Shown: positions 9,250 through 18,446, counted from the stretch's first letter. The stretch is DNA of 37,487 nucleotides from an uncultured Nitrosospira sp. (GCA_900696505.1 CAADGJ010000222.1:1-37487), one strand, 5' to 3'. A program made the numbers and translations. The notes: generated by a model from the sequence alone, not told the origin.

Positions 9250-9903
9250 TTACTTCGCCTTCTCTCCCGAGGCCGCGAGCAGTTTCTCGATCTCTTCTTC
9301 AAATGCGGCAAAGGGAAAGGCTCCGGGAATCGCGAGCGCCGGATTCTGGGCCGTCGGCTGTTGCGTCGTCCGCATCAAGATGAAGCCGGGCGTGCCGTGG
9401 AATCCCCAGGCATTGGCCTCGTCCCGATCTTGGAAAATCGCCTTCATATGCGGAGCATCGCGCAGGCACTCCCGAAACTTCGATTGGTCGAGGCCGATGG
9501 CTTTGGCGTGCTGGAAATAACTATCCACATCCAACCGGCCATCAGCGGCGAAGAGACGATCATGCATCGGCCAGTAGGTGCCCTGATCTCCCGCGCAACG
9601 GGCGGCCAGAGCGGCCGTGACGCCGGGGCCCTGGTCGGCACGAGGATAATCTTTGTAGAGAAACCGCACCTTACCCGTTTCGACGTAGCGCGCGTGAATC
9701 TTCGGCCAGGTTTCCTTGAAAAATTTTAGACAGTACCCGCAGGTGAAGTCCGAATATTCGATCAGGGTGATCGGCGCATCCGCCTTCCCTCGCATCCGAT
9801 TATCGACCGCCGGCGAGCTCGCCGCCAAGGCCGAGGCCGTCGTGAGCACAAGCAGCAGCAATGGCGCGCCGAATCTGATTATCCAGCCAGTCGCGGGGCT
9901 CAT
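9250..9903 (-). CDS. Periplasmic DsbA-like thiol:disulfide oxidoreductase
   Basis: 217 residues. An N-terminal signal peptide (hydrophobic LLLLVLTTASALA, cleavage near residue 27) is followed by a thioredoxin-fold domain of the DsbA/Thioredoxin_4 type. The active site is CGYC (Cys55-Cys58) in DFTCGYCLKF, and the cis-Pro loop is HGTPGF. It would act in the periplasm on protein disulfides. The start ATG overlaps the stop of the upstream deoxyhypusine-synthase-like gene by 4 bp (ATGA), so translation is coupled. Confidence 0.85.
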   Translation of the reverse strand: MSPATGWIIRFGAPLLLLVLTTASALAASSPAVDNRMRGKADAPITLIEYSDFTCGYCLKFFKETWPKIHARYVETGKVRFLYKDYPRADQGPGVTAALAARCAGDQGTYWPMHDRLFAADGRLDVDSYFQHAKAIGLDQSKFRECLRDAPHMKAIFQDRDEANAWGFHGTPGFILMRTTQQPTAQNPALAIPGAFPFAAFEEEIEKLLAASGEKAK

Positions 9904-11003
9904 GCGGAGACACTCTTCGCGGCGAAGCGTTCCAACAATCCCACCATGAGTAAGGGCCAGACCAGCGTCGCGTCACTGAGGACTTCCGCAAAACGGCCGC
10001 CTTCGGCCGGCGGGACGAACTTGCCCCAGGAGATACCTTCCTGATAGGTGCATCCGCTTAACCCGCCCCAATAGTCCGGTTCAGGACAGATTCGCACGCC
10101 ATAGTGGAACCGCGGAGGCTCCACGTTGAGCCCGAGACGCGTATTGCTGATTTCAATATAGGGAGCCACTTGCTGTGCCCAGTTGCGAGGCACGCCGCCG
10201 CCGATCGTGAAAATCCCGAGCCGCGTGGAACCCAGGACTTCTTCTGCATAATGATTCAGGTCGAGATAGGGATTAAACACCGGACAGGTCTGATGCAGCG
10301 CACGTAATACCGCCACATCTCCGCCCTCTTTGATCTGGCTGCGGGTGAAATCGATCTGCTTACCCATGGCCCACGTGGCGACATCCAAGCCCATTTCAGA
10401 ATCGGTAAAGGCGGGAATGTAGACCGGCACGTTCTTGAGATAGGCGCTCTTGAGAATGCCGGGGCCTTCAAACTCTTCGGCCAGCGTCTTGCCCAATTCG
10501 CGGGTCAAAAAGTTCGACGACAGCGGCTGGTCGACATTGATGCGCTTCATGGTCTGCGACACCACATGCTCGACATAGTTGAGATTCGACTCCATCTCGA
10601 GCGTGTCGTAGACGCGGTTGTAGCCCTTTTGAAACAGCTCTTCGTCGGTATGGGAGGGTTCATGGCGGTAGTGCAGTTTCCCCACCGATTCACTCAACCC
10701 GTGCGCCACCAAGGCGCCGGTCGAGACAATCGCTTGCACCATGCCGCGGTCAATCATCGTGCTAATGATCTTCCCCATCTTGGCAATCGTCATGGCCCCC
10801 GAGAGGGTCAAGACGACTTTGCAGTCAGGGTCCTCGATCATCGCGGCGAGCGTTTCATAGGCCTCGCCGAGTCGACGGCCGCCGAACGCGGTCTTCCGCA
10901 TGGCTTCCAACAATTCCGTAAAAGCATGAATCTTCTCGGGATCTAGAGGCTCTAGTGCCTCCAAGCCATCCTTGGCTCCGTCGTGAAACTCCCGTCCCGC
11001 CAT
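9900..11003 (-). CDS. Deoxyhypusine-synthase-like enzyme, probable homospermidine synthase
   Basis: 367 residues, with deoxyhypusine-synthase family features: STGALVAHGL and GGGVPRNW (nicotinamide-site loops) and EGISWGK carrying the catalytic lysine (Lys328), equivalent to the lysine that forms the imine intermediate in eukaryotic enzymes. Bacteria have no eIF5A, so deoxyhypusine formation is not expected. Established work shows bacterial and cyanobacterial members can make homospermidine from putrescine. Arginine decarboxylase and agmatinase genes lie downstream on the same strand, which supports that role here. A good sigma70 promoter lies just upstream. Exact product is inferred. Confidence 0.8.
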   Translation of the reverse strand: MAGREFHDGAKDGLEALEPLDPEKIHAFTELLEAMRKTAFGGRRLGEAYETLAAMIEDPDCKVVLTLSGAMTIAKMGKIISTMIDRGMVQAIVSTGALVAHGLSESVGKLHYRHEPSHTDEELFQKGYNRVYDTLEMESNLNYVEHVVSQTMKRINVDQPLSSNFLTRELGKTLAEEFEGPGILKSAYLKNVPVYIPAFTDSEMGLDVATWAMGKQIDFTRSQIKEGGDVAVLRALHQTCPVFNPYLDLNHYAEEVLGSTRLGIFTIGGGVPRNWAQQVAPYIEISNTRLGLNVEPPRFHYGVRICPEPDYWGGLSGCTYQEGISWGKFVPPAEGGRFAEVLSDATLVWPLLMVGLLERFAAKSVSA

Positions 11004-11049
11004 GATGAACGCCTCCCGAAAAAATCCGCTCTTTCATCGAGCAGACCAT

Positions 11050-11079
11050 TTTATACACAACCGACTGTCGCGGGGTCAA
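11050..11079 (-). promoter_or_regulatory. Sigma70-type promoter of the deoxyhypusine-synthase-like operon
   Basis: On the minus strand, TTGACC (five of six to consensus) and TATAAA (five of six) are separated by 18 bp, placing transcription start near 11043, about 40 nt ahead of the start codon at 11003. Confidence 0.7.
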
Positions 11080-11218
11080 TTGAAGCGCCGACCAGTGGCC
11101 CCGTTGCGACTCACCTATTGTCGCGTGACACGCAGTGAGGGCGCAAGAAGTCGAACCATCCGGATACGTGTAGGAAGAAAGAGGAGGCAGGATGAGCCAC
11201 ACTGTCGGATACCACCCG

Positions 11219-11971
11219 TCAGCTGCGTACGCCGCTGACCAGCGTCAATATCATGGCTGTCAGATACATGATCGCGATGCCGGTAAAAATGCCTGCCGAC
11301 ACTTGTACCCGACGCGTCGCCGTGTACGACATCACCGTGAGCGAGAGCACCACATAGAGCAGCGACCCTGCGGCGAGCGCATAGAAGCAGATCGAGAAGT
11401 AGGACGACACGCCCTGCCCGCTCAGGAACGTCCCCACGCATGTGGGCAACCCGGCAATCAGGCCGAGCAACGCCACATCGCGCCAGGAGATCGGCGTTTT
11501 TCCGGCGGCTCCGACGATGCCGAATCCCTCGGTTCCGTTGTGCAGGCCGAACCCCGCCACCAGCAAAGCGCTCAGCGTATACTCACCACCGGCGTAACTG
11601 GCGCCGATCGCGAGCCCTTCTCCGAGATTGTGCAAGCCCATGCCCACCGCAATCATGTAAGGCAACGACAGGATCCGGTTGCCGGAACGGGCGCCGAACA
11701 CCTGGCTGGATTCTAGAGCCACTAAGCCGACGAAACTCACGCCAAGGCTGCCCAGAAACACCAGCCATGAGATGGGATCACGCGCGCCCGTCTGCTCGGT
11801 CGCTTCATGCATGAGGTCGAAGAAGAGATAGACCAGCACCCCGTTCGCGACCCCGATCAGCCCACCCTCCCAGGTTCGTGGCAACACCTTTCCCAGATAA
11901 AGGGCAGCGAAAATCCCGAGATAAACGGGAATGAGGCCCGCGACCGCACCGAGACCAATGACATCAAGCAT
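11219..11971 (-). CDS. ZIP-family divalent metal transporter
   Basis: 250 residues with about eight hydrophobic segments. Two metal-binding signatures of ZIP transporters are present in membrane helices IV and V: HNLGEGLAIG and HNGTEGFGI. By family it moves zinc or another divalent cation into the cytoplasm. It stands alone, transcribed on the minus strand, with ~215 bp to the next gene's start. Substrate is not determinable from sequence; the GEG/TEG variants are similar to archaeal and bacterial GufA-like proteins. Confidence 0.85.
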   Translation of the reverse strand: MLDVIGLGAVAGLIPVYLGIFAALYLGKVLPRTWEGGLIGVANGVLVYLFFDLMHEATEQTGARDPISWLVFLGSLGVSFVGLVALESSQVFGARSGNRILSLPYMIAVGMGLHNLGEGLAIGASYAGGEYTLSALLVAGFGLHNGTEGFGIVGAAGKTPISWRDVALLGLIAGLPTCVGTFLSGQGVSSYFSICFYALAAGSLLYVVLSLTVMSYTATRRVQVSAGIFTGIAIMYLTAMILTLVSGVRS

Positions 11972-12147
11972 GGCACGCTTCTATCAGAATCAGGGCTCCG
12001 GATGAAAGGTCGAAGGTGAGAACCTCGCTTCTCGGTGACTCCCCGAAACGCTGGCGTTAATCGTTCGCGACTCACTTATCCTCGGTGGTACAGTGACTCC
12101 TGCCGGTTGGGAAAACGCGGTCGTTTGTGCTCCCTGGGGCGATCTCT

Positions 12148-13119
12148 ATGACTTACCAACAACTCATGAGCCTGGCGAACGGATACGCCAAATCCAAAAC
12201 ACTCCTCGTTGCCAATGAACTTGGCGTGTTCACGGCCATCGGCACGGGCGGACGGAGCGCTGAGGAGCTTGCCATATCGTGCGGAACGGTGCGTGAGGGC
12301 ATGAGGCTATTACTGCGATCACTGACAGGGCTAGGCCTGCTCCGCTTGAAAGCCGGGCGCTACTGGAATACACCGCTGGGTCGGACGTTTTTAGATGGCG
12401 GGAGTTCCCTCGCGATCACCAACCTGCTGTGGCTCCTCAATCACCATTGGGTGGATTGGAGCGGCATGACCAAGGCAATCCGACGTGGCCCGCCTGGATG
12501 GGCGCCCATCACCAAGACCGCTAATTTCCGGCGCCGTTTTGCCCTCGCGATGCAGGAGCGTAGCCACATACTGCTCCAGCCGACCATCGACTCATTTCGA
12601 CTGCCTCGACAGGCCGAAAGATTTCTGGATCTGGGGGGCGGAGCAGGATCCTATGCGATCGCACTAGCCCGGCGGTATCCCACACTTCAGGGTCTCGTCA
12701 TAGACCAGTCCGTCACCGTCGCCAAACGCCTGATCCGTCGAGAGCGACTGGCGAACCGCATTCAGGTTCAGGAAGGCGATCTTCGGACCCTGCCGCTTCC
12801 CACTGACCTTGACGTAGTCCTGCTCTCCAACGTGCTCCACGACTTTAATAAGACGGAGAACCGGCAATTGCTTCGCCGCACCCGAAAGGCGCTGCGACCT
12901 GGCGGCAAGGTGTTCATTGTGGAGTATTTTCTCACGAGAGAGAAGACCCGCCCTGCTGAGGCGGCCGTCTTTTCACTTCTCATGTTTGCATTTACTGAAA
13001 CAGGCCGGTGCTATAGCTGGAATGAGGTCGAAGCGTGGTTGAGGGAGGCAGGTTTCGGTCGTTGCCGCCGCCATAAAGTGACCGATAGTATCGGCACCTT
13101 GGAAGCAACCAAACTATAG
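12148..13119 (+). CDS. SAM-dependent O-methyltransferase (family 2 type)
   Basis: 323 residues. An N-terminal dimerisation/winged-helix region (MTYQQLMSLANGYAKSKTLL onward) precedes a class I methyltransferase domain: motif I LDLGGGAGSYAIALA, acidic VIDQ after strand 2, GDLRTLPLP, and VVLLSNVLHDFNK with the helix that ends in LRPGGKVFIVEYF. This matches the small-molecule O-methyltransferase group that includes hydroxyindole and CrtF-like enzymes. ATG 12148 was chosen over an upstream GTG (12127) because the family starts here. The substrate is unknown; no biosynthetic partners are obvious nearby. Confidence 0.8.
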   Translation: MTYQQLMSLANGYAKSKTLLVANELGVFTAIGTGGRSAEELAISCGTVREGMRLLLRSLTGLGLLRLKAGRYWNTPLGRTFLDGGSSLAITNLLWLLNHHWVDWSGMTKAIRRGPPGWAPITKTANFRRRFALAMQERSHILLQPTIDSFRLPRQAERFLDLGGGAGSYAIALARRYPTLQGLVIDQSVTVAKRLIRRERLANRIQVQEGDLRTLPLPTDLDVVLLSNVLHDFNKTENRQLLRRTRKALRPGGKVFIVEYFLTREKTRPAEAAVFSLLMFAFTETGRCYSWNEVEAWLREAGFGRCRRHKVTDSIGTLEATKL

Positions 13120-13138
13120 CCAGTCTGTTGAATTGGAC

Positions 13139-14329
13139 TCAGGCCGTTCCGCCGACATGATTGTGGTAGCGGTTCAGGTGCCTCCGCACGGGGATGAGTA
13201 ATCGTGGCGGAATCTGAGGACAGACCTCGCGATCGAACGAGACCATGCGCTGGTAGCGCTTGACGCCAAGAGCCGCCTCAACCAGCGCCCAATAGAGATT
13301 CTCTACCCAACGCAATTTCACGACCTGGCTCAGATAACCGTATAACACCTGTCTGGCGCGGATGGCTCCGCGAAACGCGTCCTTCATCTCGTGAAGAAGT
13401 CGGTCCTCCGCAGCGGTCCGTTGATACACGCCCTCGACCATATGGTTGAGCGATATAAAGTCCTGAAGATCGAAGCGAGCATCCACATCCTTCGTCTGTT
13501 CCCGATAGAGCTCCCAATCCGTGGTGAACTGTAGGCGCTCGAGGAGAAGAAGAAAATCTTGCAACGCGATCTCCTCGACCGCCTCGCAATCTCGCGAGAC
13601 CCGCACTTTGACGAACGTTCGGCGTTCGTAGCTATGCGTGGGCAGATAATGTGTGGCAGAGACTTCCCGCAGGCGTACGGAGGCATCATGCTTGGCATGG
13701 TGATACTGCCAGAGAGGGGGAAAGTTCACGCCGGCCTGCTGTAATTCGGCATGATACCGTGGAAGCAGATGCTGGAACAGCGGCCCACCCTGTTCATGAA
13801 ACGGCGTGGACGGCAGCCCACCCACAGCTAAAGTGAGTCGCGCAAAGGGCATCCGTGTGTAACCGTCCGGTTCAAGCACGAAATTGAATCCGCCCCAGGG
13901 CCCTACGTCGAGCAACGTGTCATACCCCTGACTTGCGAGCCATTCTTCTGTCTCCAAGGCAAGCCGTCGCCACAGCCGGATCAGCGACCCGATGTGCACG
14001 TGCCGATTGCGAAAGAGAGGTACTGGAACGACCGGATTGCCATAGGCACTGCTTTCCAACCGTGTTTGGAGCTTCAGTATTTCCCATTCGAGCGCATGCG
14101 CCAACGTGCCCTTCCCGTGACGGATGCCGGAGTATTCCCGCTCGCATTCAACACGAATGCCATCCCAGAGATCGGTTCCCCGACCGGAGGTTCCCGCGAC
14201 ACACACGATCTGATCGATGACCCGAAGCAATCCTGGCGGGAGCCCCGTCGGCATGATGCGATGTACACCGATCCGAAACTGGCGAAGAGCCCGCAAAGTT
14301 CGCCGTTCATATGCCAGCTCTGGGCCCAC
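13139..14329 (-). CDS. Hypothetical protein, 396 aa, family not recognised
   Basis: A long intact frame, convergent with the methyltransferase gene (19-bp gap). The protein is soluble-looking, rich in Arg, Leu and aromatic residues, without signal peptide or membrane helix. Distinct features are FRNRHVHIGSLIRLWRR (~107-123), a DTLLDVGPWGGFNFVLEPDG stretch that looks like a beta-sheet core, and a helical C-terminal third. I do not recognise the family and assign no function. The start is a GTG with poor ribosome site; ATG at 14257 is possible. Confidence 0.6.
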   Translation of the reverse strand: MGPELAYERRTLRALRQFRIGVHRIMPTGLPPGLLRVIDQIVCVAGTSGRGTDLWDGIRVECEREYSGIRHGKGTLAHALEWEILKLQTRLESSAYGNPVVPVPLFRNRHVHIGSLIRLWRRLALETEEWLASQGYDTLLDVGPWGGFNFVLEPDGYTRMPFARLTLAVGGLPSTPFHEQGGPLFQHLLPRYHAELQQAGVNFPPLWQYHHAKHDASVRLREVSATHYLPTHSYERRTFVKVRVSRDCEAVEEIALQDFLLLLERLQFTTDWELYREQTKDVDARFDLQDFISLNHMVEGVYQRTAAEDRLLHEMKDAFRGAIRARQVLYGYLSQVVKLRWVENLYWALVEAALGVKRYQRMVSFDREVCPQIPPRLLIPVRRHLNRYHNHVGGTA

Positions 14330-14371
14330 ATTCTCTATTGCCGTCTGAGCGAGACTTCCGTCGAACAGGAT

Positions 14372-14587
14372 TTAGCTCCTTTGCTGCTCTTGGCAGGACA
14401 CACAAACGGTATCAAACCACCACAGGTCTTCAGGCCTCACACGCCAGGCTTCCATGGCCACCGCTTCCTCCTGCCACATGTCGGGAAAAGACTCCTCCGT
14501 TCCTCCAGCCATCACCCGATGGCATTGCTTGCAGTGGAACCAGACAGGGCGCCCGAATAATGCCACCAGAAAATCGTTCCGGTTCAT
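14372..14587 (-). CDS. Small double-CxxC (zinc-ribbon-like) protein
   Basis: 71 residues from ATG 14587. FHCKQCHRVMAGG near the start and VCVSCQEQ near the end give two CxxC pairs about 45 residues apart, with WFD and EAVAMEAWRV between. It probably binds zinc. It is followed ~40 bp later by the unrecognised 396-aa gene on the same strand. Function unknown; it belongs with two other small double-CxxC proteins in this window. Confidence 0.5.
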   Translation of the reverse strand: MNRNDFLVALFGRPVWFHCKQCHRVMAGGTEESFPDMWQEEAVAMEAWRVRPEDLWWFDTVCVSCQEQQRS

Positions 14588-14941
14588 GGCCACCATTCCT
14601 GCCAATAGACATGTCTGGCCATCTTCGGATGGCGTGCCACGCCCAGACACGAGTTGTACGGCACCCTGCTGGAAGGCGGAACTCGTAAAGCCCGATAGTT
14701 TGTATGAGAAGATTACGAGGTACGAACAGTTACAGATGCTGCGTCTGATTGACTGAAGGCGTGAGGCTCGTCCACGGCCTGGAGAGAAGAGCGTTCAATA
14801 CTGGACATCGGGTGACAAGAGCCGAAGCGCGGAGCAGCTGTTCGTCATTGACGGAGGAACTGCCCGGCGCCACAGGCAACATGCCCATGACGCCATTCTG
14901 CGGCTCACCATGAGTTGTCGGCTTGGACATACCCCCGTACG
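14588..14941 (-). other. Gap without a convincing gene
   Basis: About 350 bp between the glycosyltransferase stop and the small double-CxxC gene start. A 66-codon minus-strand frame (14930-14730) starts 11 bp after the glycosyltransferase stop behind a GGGGG run, but its low-complexity composition gives no family signal. I see no RNA gene or clear terminator here. Confidence 0.4.
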
Positions 14942-15586
14942 TCAGACGGTAGTCTGCACGTCATAAAGAGAATAGGCCGGTCTCACTGCATGAGTAGGCC
15001 GGATCGCTCTCTCGACGATGCTTTCATAGACGGCCGTATAGGCTGTCGCCGTTTCGACCAGTGAGTCCATTGTTTCCGCAGGGACTTCGCTACGCTGACA
15101 GGGGACGGGAACGGGAATAAGGGCTAGCCAATTGAGCTCCGGACACTGTCGAATTTGCTCGGCGGAGGTCGCCACCAAGGGCAATTCACGAAACGCTCTG
15201 AACAATTGCAAAATTTCAGGAGCATCCAGCGAGCCGTAGACCGTCGCCACGCTGGGAAGAGGACTGCGGCGCATCATCGGAAAGGCGACAAAGCCCGCAT
15301 GGACGTGGAGAAGGTCAAAGGAAGACTCCATGGAAAACGCCTTTTCGATAGCCAGAAAGGTCAATCCTTCGGAGAGATGCCGCTTGGGCGACGGATAGTG
15401 CCGAATCGCTTGAGGCGACACCGGTATTAATCTACCTGATACTCGACTGTCGCCACTGGCGAAGACCGTCACGTCGTGGCCAAACCGCATGAGGCTCCTC
15501 GTCACGAACTCCACGCCCCTGACCTCTGGTCTCTCACTCTCGTTCGACACTTCCTCGAAACACTGACTGATCTGAGCAATGCGCAT
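14942..15586 (-). CDS. GT4-type glycosyltransferase acceptor domain lacking the donor domain
   Basis: 214 residues from an ATG preceded by AAAGGGA. The N-terminal Rossmann half of a GT-B glycosyltransferase is clear: MRIAQISQ, VRGVEFVTRSLMRFGHDVTVFASGDS, FDLLHVHAGFVAFPMMRR, and VATVYGSLDAPEILQLFRAF. These match the family in which a full protein is ~340-380 residues. After strand ~150 the sequence jumps over the entire C-terminal UDP-sugar domain to a helix (ETMDSLVETATAYTAVYESI) that looks like the terminal helix of that domain. Catalysis is therefore doubtful. It may be an internally deleted but still folded remnant or a regulatory partner. Confidence 0.65.
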   Translation of the reverse strand: MRIAQISQCFEEVSNESERPEVRGVEFVTRSLMRFGHDVTVFASGDSRVSGRLIPVSPQAIRHYPSPKRHLSEGLTFLAIEKAFSMESSFDLLHVHAGFVAFPMMRRSPLPSVATVYGSLDAPEILQLFRAFRELPLVATSAEQIRQCPELNWLALIPVPVPCQRSEVPAETMDSLVETATAYTAVYESIVERAIRPTHAVRPAYSLYDVQTTV

Positions 15587-15829
15587 AACTGTTCCCTTTC
15601 TCGGTCGCCAAACCGGTTGAACCCAAATCGATCCGTGCGATGCGTGCACAGCGCAAGCTGCCCGAATAGGCATTCCCGGAAACCGACGCTTCTGGCGAGA
15701 GACGGGATGGTACGGCCCAAAGATGAAGGCCGACTGAAGACAGCATGAAATTTTGATGAGAAAACCAGGGGCACGTGATGCGAGGTCAGCTTCGGCGCAC
15801 AATGCGGAGAGACACAGGTAGCAGTTACA

Positions 15830-16474
15830 TCAGGAAGGAGCCAGCAAACCGTGGGTCAACGCATATTTGATCAATTCGGCTGTGGTCCGCAGATTCAGCT
15901 GCTCCATAACTTGGGCTTTGTGAAACTCGACCGTGCGCGTGGAAATCTTGAGGCGGAGCGCGATGTCTTTCACCGTTCGCCCTTCCGCCAATAACTGGAG
16001 CACCTCACGCTGGCGAAAGGTGAGCGTTTTTTTCTGTGGCGTCTGTCCCGGACCTGCGGTGAGCAACACATCGAGGAGATCTTTCGCAATCAACGGCGTG
16101 ATGTAGCTATGTCCGGCCCACACAGCCCGAATGGCCTGCTCCAATTCATCGACCGCCGACCGCTTCAGGAGATACCCCGACGCCCCCGCCTCAAAGGCGG
16201 ATCGAACATAGTCGGCGTCCGAATGCATCGTGACAAAAATCACCTTCATCGACGGATGCGTTTTCTTTAGCTGCGTGGCCGCGTCGATGCCGTTTAAGAG
16301 GGGCATGGACACATCGAGAATGACAATGTCGGGCTCGAGCCGAGCCGCCGCCTCAAGCAGTGCGCGGCCGTCCTCGACCATCCCGACCAGTTCACACTGG
16401 TCGGCGAGAATGCGGCGAAATCCTTCGAGTACCAGCGAATGATCATCGGCGAGCAAGACGCGCGGTTTAGACAT
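15830..16474 (-). CDS. NarL/FixJ-type response regulator
   Basis: 214 residues. The receiver domain has the acidic pair D10-D11 (LLADDHSLV), phospho-acceptor Asp54 (VILDVSMPLLNG) and the conserved Lys in SGYLLKRS. The C-terminal LuxR-type helix-turn-helix is LTFRQREVLQLLAEGRTVK... with STRTVEFHKAQVMEQL. The start codon overlaps the end of the sensor kinase gene by 8 bp, so the two are translationally coupled partners. The target promoter is not visible; the flanking DUF3015 gene is a candidate. Confidence 0.9.
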   Translation of the reverse strand: MSKPRVLLADDHSLVLEGFRRILADQCELVGMVEDGRALLEAAARLEPDIVILDVSMPLLNGIDAATQLKKTHPSMKVIFVTMHSDADYVRSAFEAGASGYLLKRSAVDELEQAIRAVWAGHSYITPLIAKDLLDVLLTAGPGQTPQKKTLTFRQREVLQLLAEGRTVKDIALRLKISTRTVEFHKAQVMEQLNLRTTAELIKYALTHGLLAPS

Positions 16475-17633
16475 GCTGACTCCCTGACAGCGGCACGCCA
16501 ACTTCAATATGCGTCCCGCCCCCCGGCGACGACGAGACATTCAAGGTTCCTCGCACGAGCCGCACGCGCTCCTTCATGCTCAACAATCCCAGGCGCCCCC
16601 GTCCCTGCGACGCATGCACGGCATCAAACCCGACTCCGTTGTCCCGGACCGAAAGAGTAATCATCCCCTCGTCACAAATCAATTCCACTTCGACCTCGGT
16701 CGCCTTAGCATGTCGGGCCACATTGTTCAGGCTCTCCTGAGCAATCCGATACACGCACGTGGCCAGATCGGTTGGCACGGGACTCAAACAATCCTGGTAG
16801 ACATACACCGCTTCGATTCCCGTGCTGGCAGAAAAATCATCGACCAATCGCCGAACCGCTTTCATAAGGCCCAGATCGTCTAAAATGGAGGGATGAAACC
16901 GGTAAGCCATCTGCCGAACATCATCCGACACGGCAGTCAACCGACCGCTGATGGATTTTACCATCCCACCGATATTCGAAAGATCCCCCGCTTCACCCTT
17001 TTCGATCCGCCTGAGATCCATCGCTAACATGGCCAGGCGCTGGTTGACATCATCATGCAAGTCACGCGCAATGCGGCGCCGTTCGACCTCTTGCGCCGTC
17101 AGCAATTGCCCCGCCAACGCCCGCAGTTCTTCACGGCTTTGTCGCAGCTCCTCCTGACTCACCTTTAAGGAAGATTCGCTGGCACGAAGAGACCGCTCTG
17201 TTTCCATTCGCTCCTCGATTTCCCCCACGAGCGCTTGATTGACCAGTGCCAGCTCCCGCGTACGCGCTTCCACTCGTATTTCAAGTTCATTGTGCGCGTT
17301 GCGGAGCGCCTCTTCACTCTTTCGCCGTTGAAAGGCATAGACGACCGGAAACCAGATCGCCGTGAGGCTGAACATGCGATTACTCAGTCCCATCCAGAGC
17401 GGCACGTTGGGAAGCGTGACACCTAGAAACACATCCGACAGGGCGAAGACCGAACAGGTGCCGGCCACCAGTAGCGGAATCTTGCGATCGGGAATTGCCA
17501 GCGACATGACCACAAGGCCGCCATAAAGCACCCCGTTTCCGATTCCCAACGGGAGATAGAGATCAAGGGTATAGAGACCAATCCCCAGGATGATAATCGT
17601 GAGCAGAAGCAGTCGGTGGGAAGGCTGAGTCAT
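16467..17633 (-). CDS. NarX-type sensor histidine kinase (HisKA_3)
   Basis: 388 residues. Residues 1-100 hold four to five hydrophobic segments forming an integral membrane sensor without a big periplasmic domain. A coiled coil (~105-175) leads into the H-box RRIARDLHDDVNQRLAML with His193, then an HATPase_c domain with YRIAQESLNNVARHA and DNGVGFD. By family it autophosphorylates and passes phosphate to the response regulator encoded immediately downstream. A possible promoter (TTGAAG, 18 bp, GATAAT at 17643-17672) would put transcription almost at the start codon, so either it is near-leaderless or the promoter is elsewhere. Confidence 0.9.
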   Translation of the reverse strand: MTQPSHRLLLLTIIILGIGLYTLDLYLPLGIGNGVLYGGLVVMSLAIPDRKIPLLVAGTCSVFALSDVFLGVTLPNVPLWMGLSNRMFSLTAIWFPVVYAFQRRKSEEALRNAHNELEIRVEARTRELALVNQALVGEIEERMETERSLRASESSLKVSQEELRQSREELRALAGQLLTAQEVERRRIARDLHDDVNQRLAMLAMDLRRIEKGEAGDLSNIGGMVKSISGRLTAVSDDVRQMAYRFHPSILDDLGLMKAVRRLVDDFSASTGIEAVYVYQDCLSPVPTDLATCVYRIAQESLNNVARHAKATEVEVELICDEGMITLSVRDNGVGFDAVHASQGRGRLGLLSMKERVRLVRGTLNVSSSPGGGTHIEVGVPLSGSQHV

Positions 17634-17832
17634 GGATGAGCGATTATCCTCCCCTCAGCCGGAAGGCTTCAAGCAAAGACACAATCAGATGGAGGGAATT
17701 CGCTCTCGCTCAGGGGCAGCTCAACGGCGATAGATGAGTACCGTAGGGCAGAACGACCGGCGAGGGCGGCACAGAAAGTCACCGCCCCCGACCGTTCACT
17801 ACCGTTTCCGAAAAGCGGAAGGAGCGAACCGA

Positions 17833-18345
17833 TTAACGTGTGCCGGCGAGCTGGGCCAGGGTCGGATGTCCGGTCATCGCCTCCTGCAACGCCTTCACAA
17901 CCGCCACTGAAGACACCTCTCCAGCCTCGGTCAGCGCGAGATACTGCTGCTGCGTCAATTGAAAAAAGGCCGGCTGCTGTTCGACCGGCACGTTCATCAA
18001 GGTTGCGAGTGCGGTCAGGTGTTCTCCACCACCCCTCGCCATGTCGGTCGACAGCGTGTCGAAGGTGCTGGCGACAAAGACATTCGTCTCCTGCGATGCC
18101 ATCACTTTTCCGTCATTGGTGCAACCCGAGGTGCCAAAACTGATGCCGAACGTTTGGCTGCCGAACGTCCCGTTGGTCGTCGCCATCATGACTTGAGGCG
18201 CAATATTTTTCGGCGTCTTGTAATCAGACCAAGCCAACTTCCCCAATCCGCATCCAGGCCCGTTGTCTGGATTCACCGCGAAGGCTGTGCCGGATTGAAG
18301 ACCAATCAACAGACCTGCAAGCACGAGGATTCCTTGTTTCTTCAT
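17833..18345 (-). CDS. Exported DUF3015-family protein
   Basis: 170 residues with a signal peptide (MKKQGILVLAGLLIGLQSG, cleavage after AFA). The mature part has the DUF3015 pattern: GPGCGLGKLAW, QVMMATTNGT, SQTFGISFGTSGCTNDG, then a helical region with AAFFQLTQQQYLALT-like features. The two cysteines likely form a disulfide. ATG 18345 is preceded by GGGGGAG, which decides the start over a longer frame. Family function is unknown; it is a periplasmic protein. Confidence 0.82.
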   Translation of the reverse strand: MKKQGILVLAGLLIGLQSGTAFAVNPDNGPGCGLGKLAWSDYKTPKNIAPQVMMATTNGTFGSQTFGISFGTSGCTNDGKVMASQETNVFVASTFDTLSTDMARGGGEHLTALATLMNVPVEQQPAFFQLTQQQYLALTEAGEVSSVAVVKALQEAMTGHPTLAQLAGTR

Positions 18346-18418
18346 GAGCTCCCCCTTCTGTTCTCCGATGTCTCTGCTACCGGCAAAAACGGTTAGCCGC
18401 TTTCTCTGCGCGATTTCT

Positions 18419-18446
18419 ACCTTAGCTGTCTTTTTCACCCTGTCAA
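18419..18446 (-). promoter_or_regulatory. Probable promoter of the DUF3015 gene
   Basis: On the minus strand a perfect TTGACA -35 is followed after 16 bp by TAAGGT as a weak -10. The start codon lies ~65 nt further on. The -10 match is poor, so only the -35 is convincing. The rest of the 18346-18776 intergenic stretch holds nothing else I can support. Confidence 0.45.
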
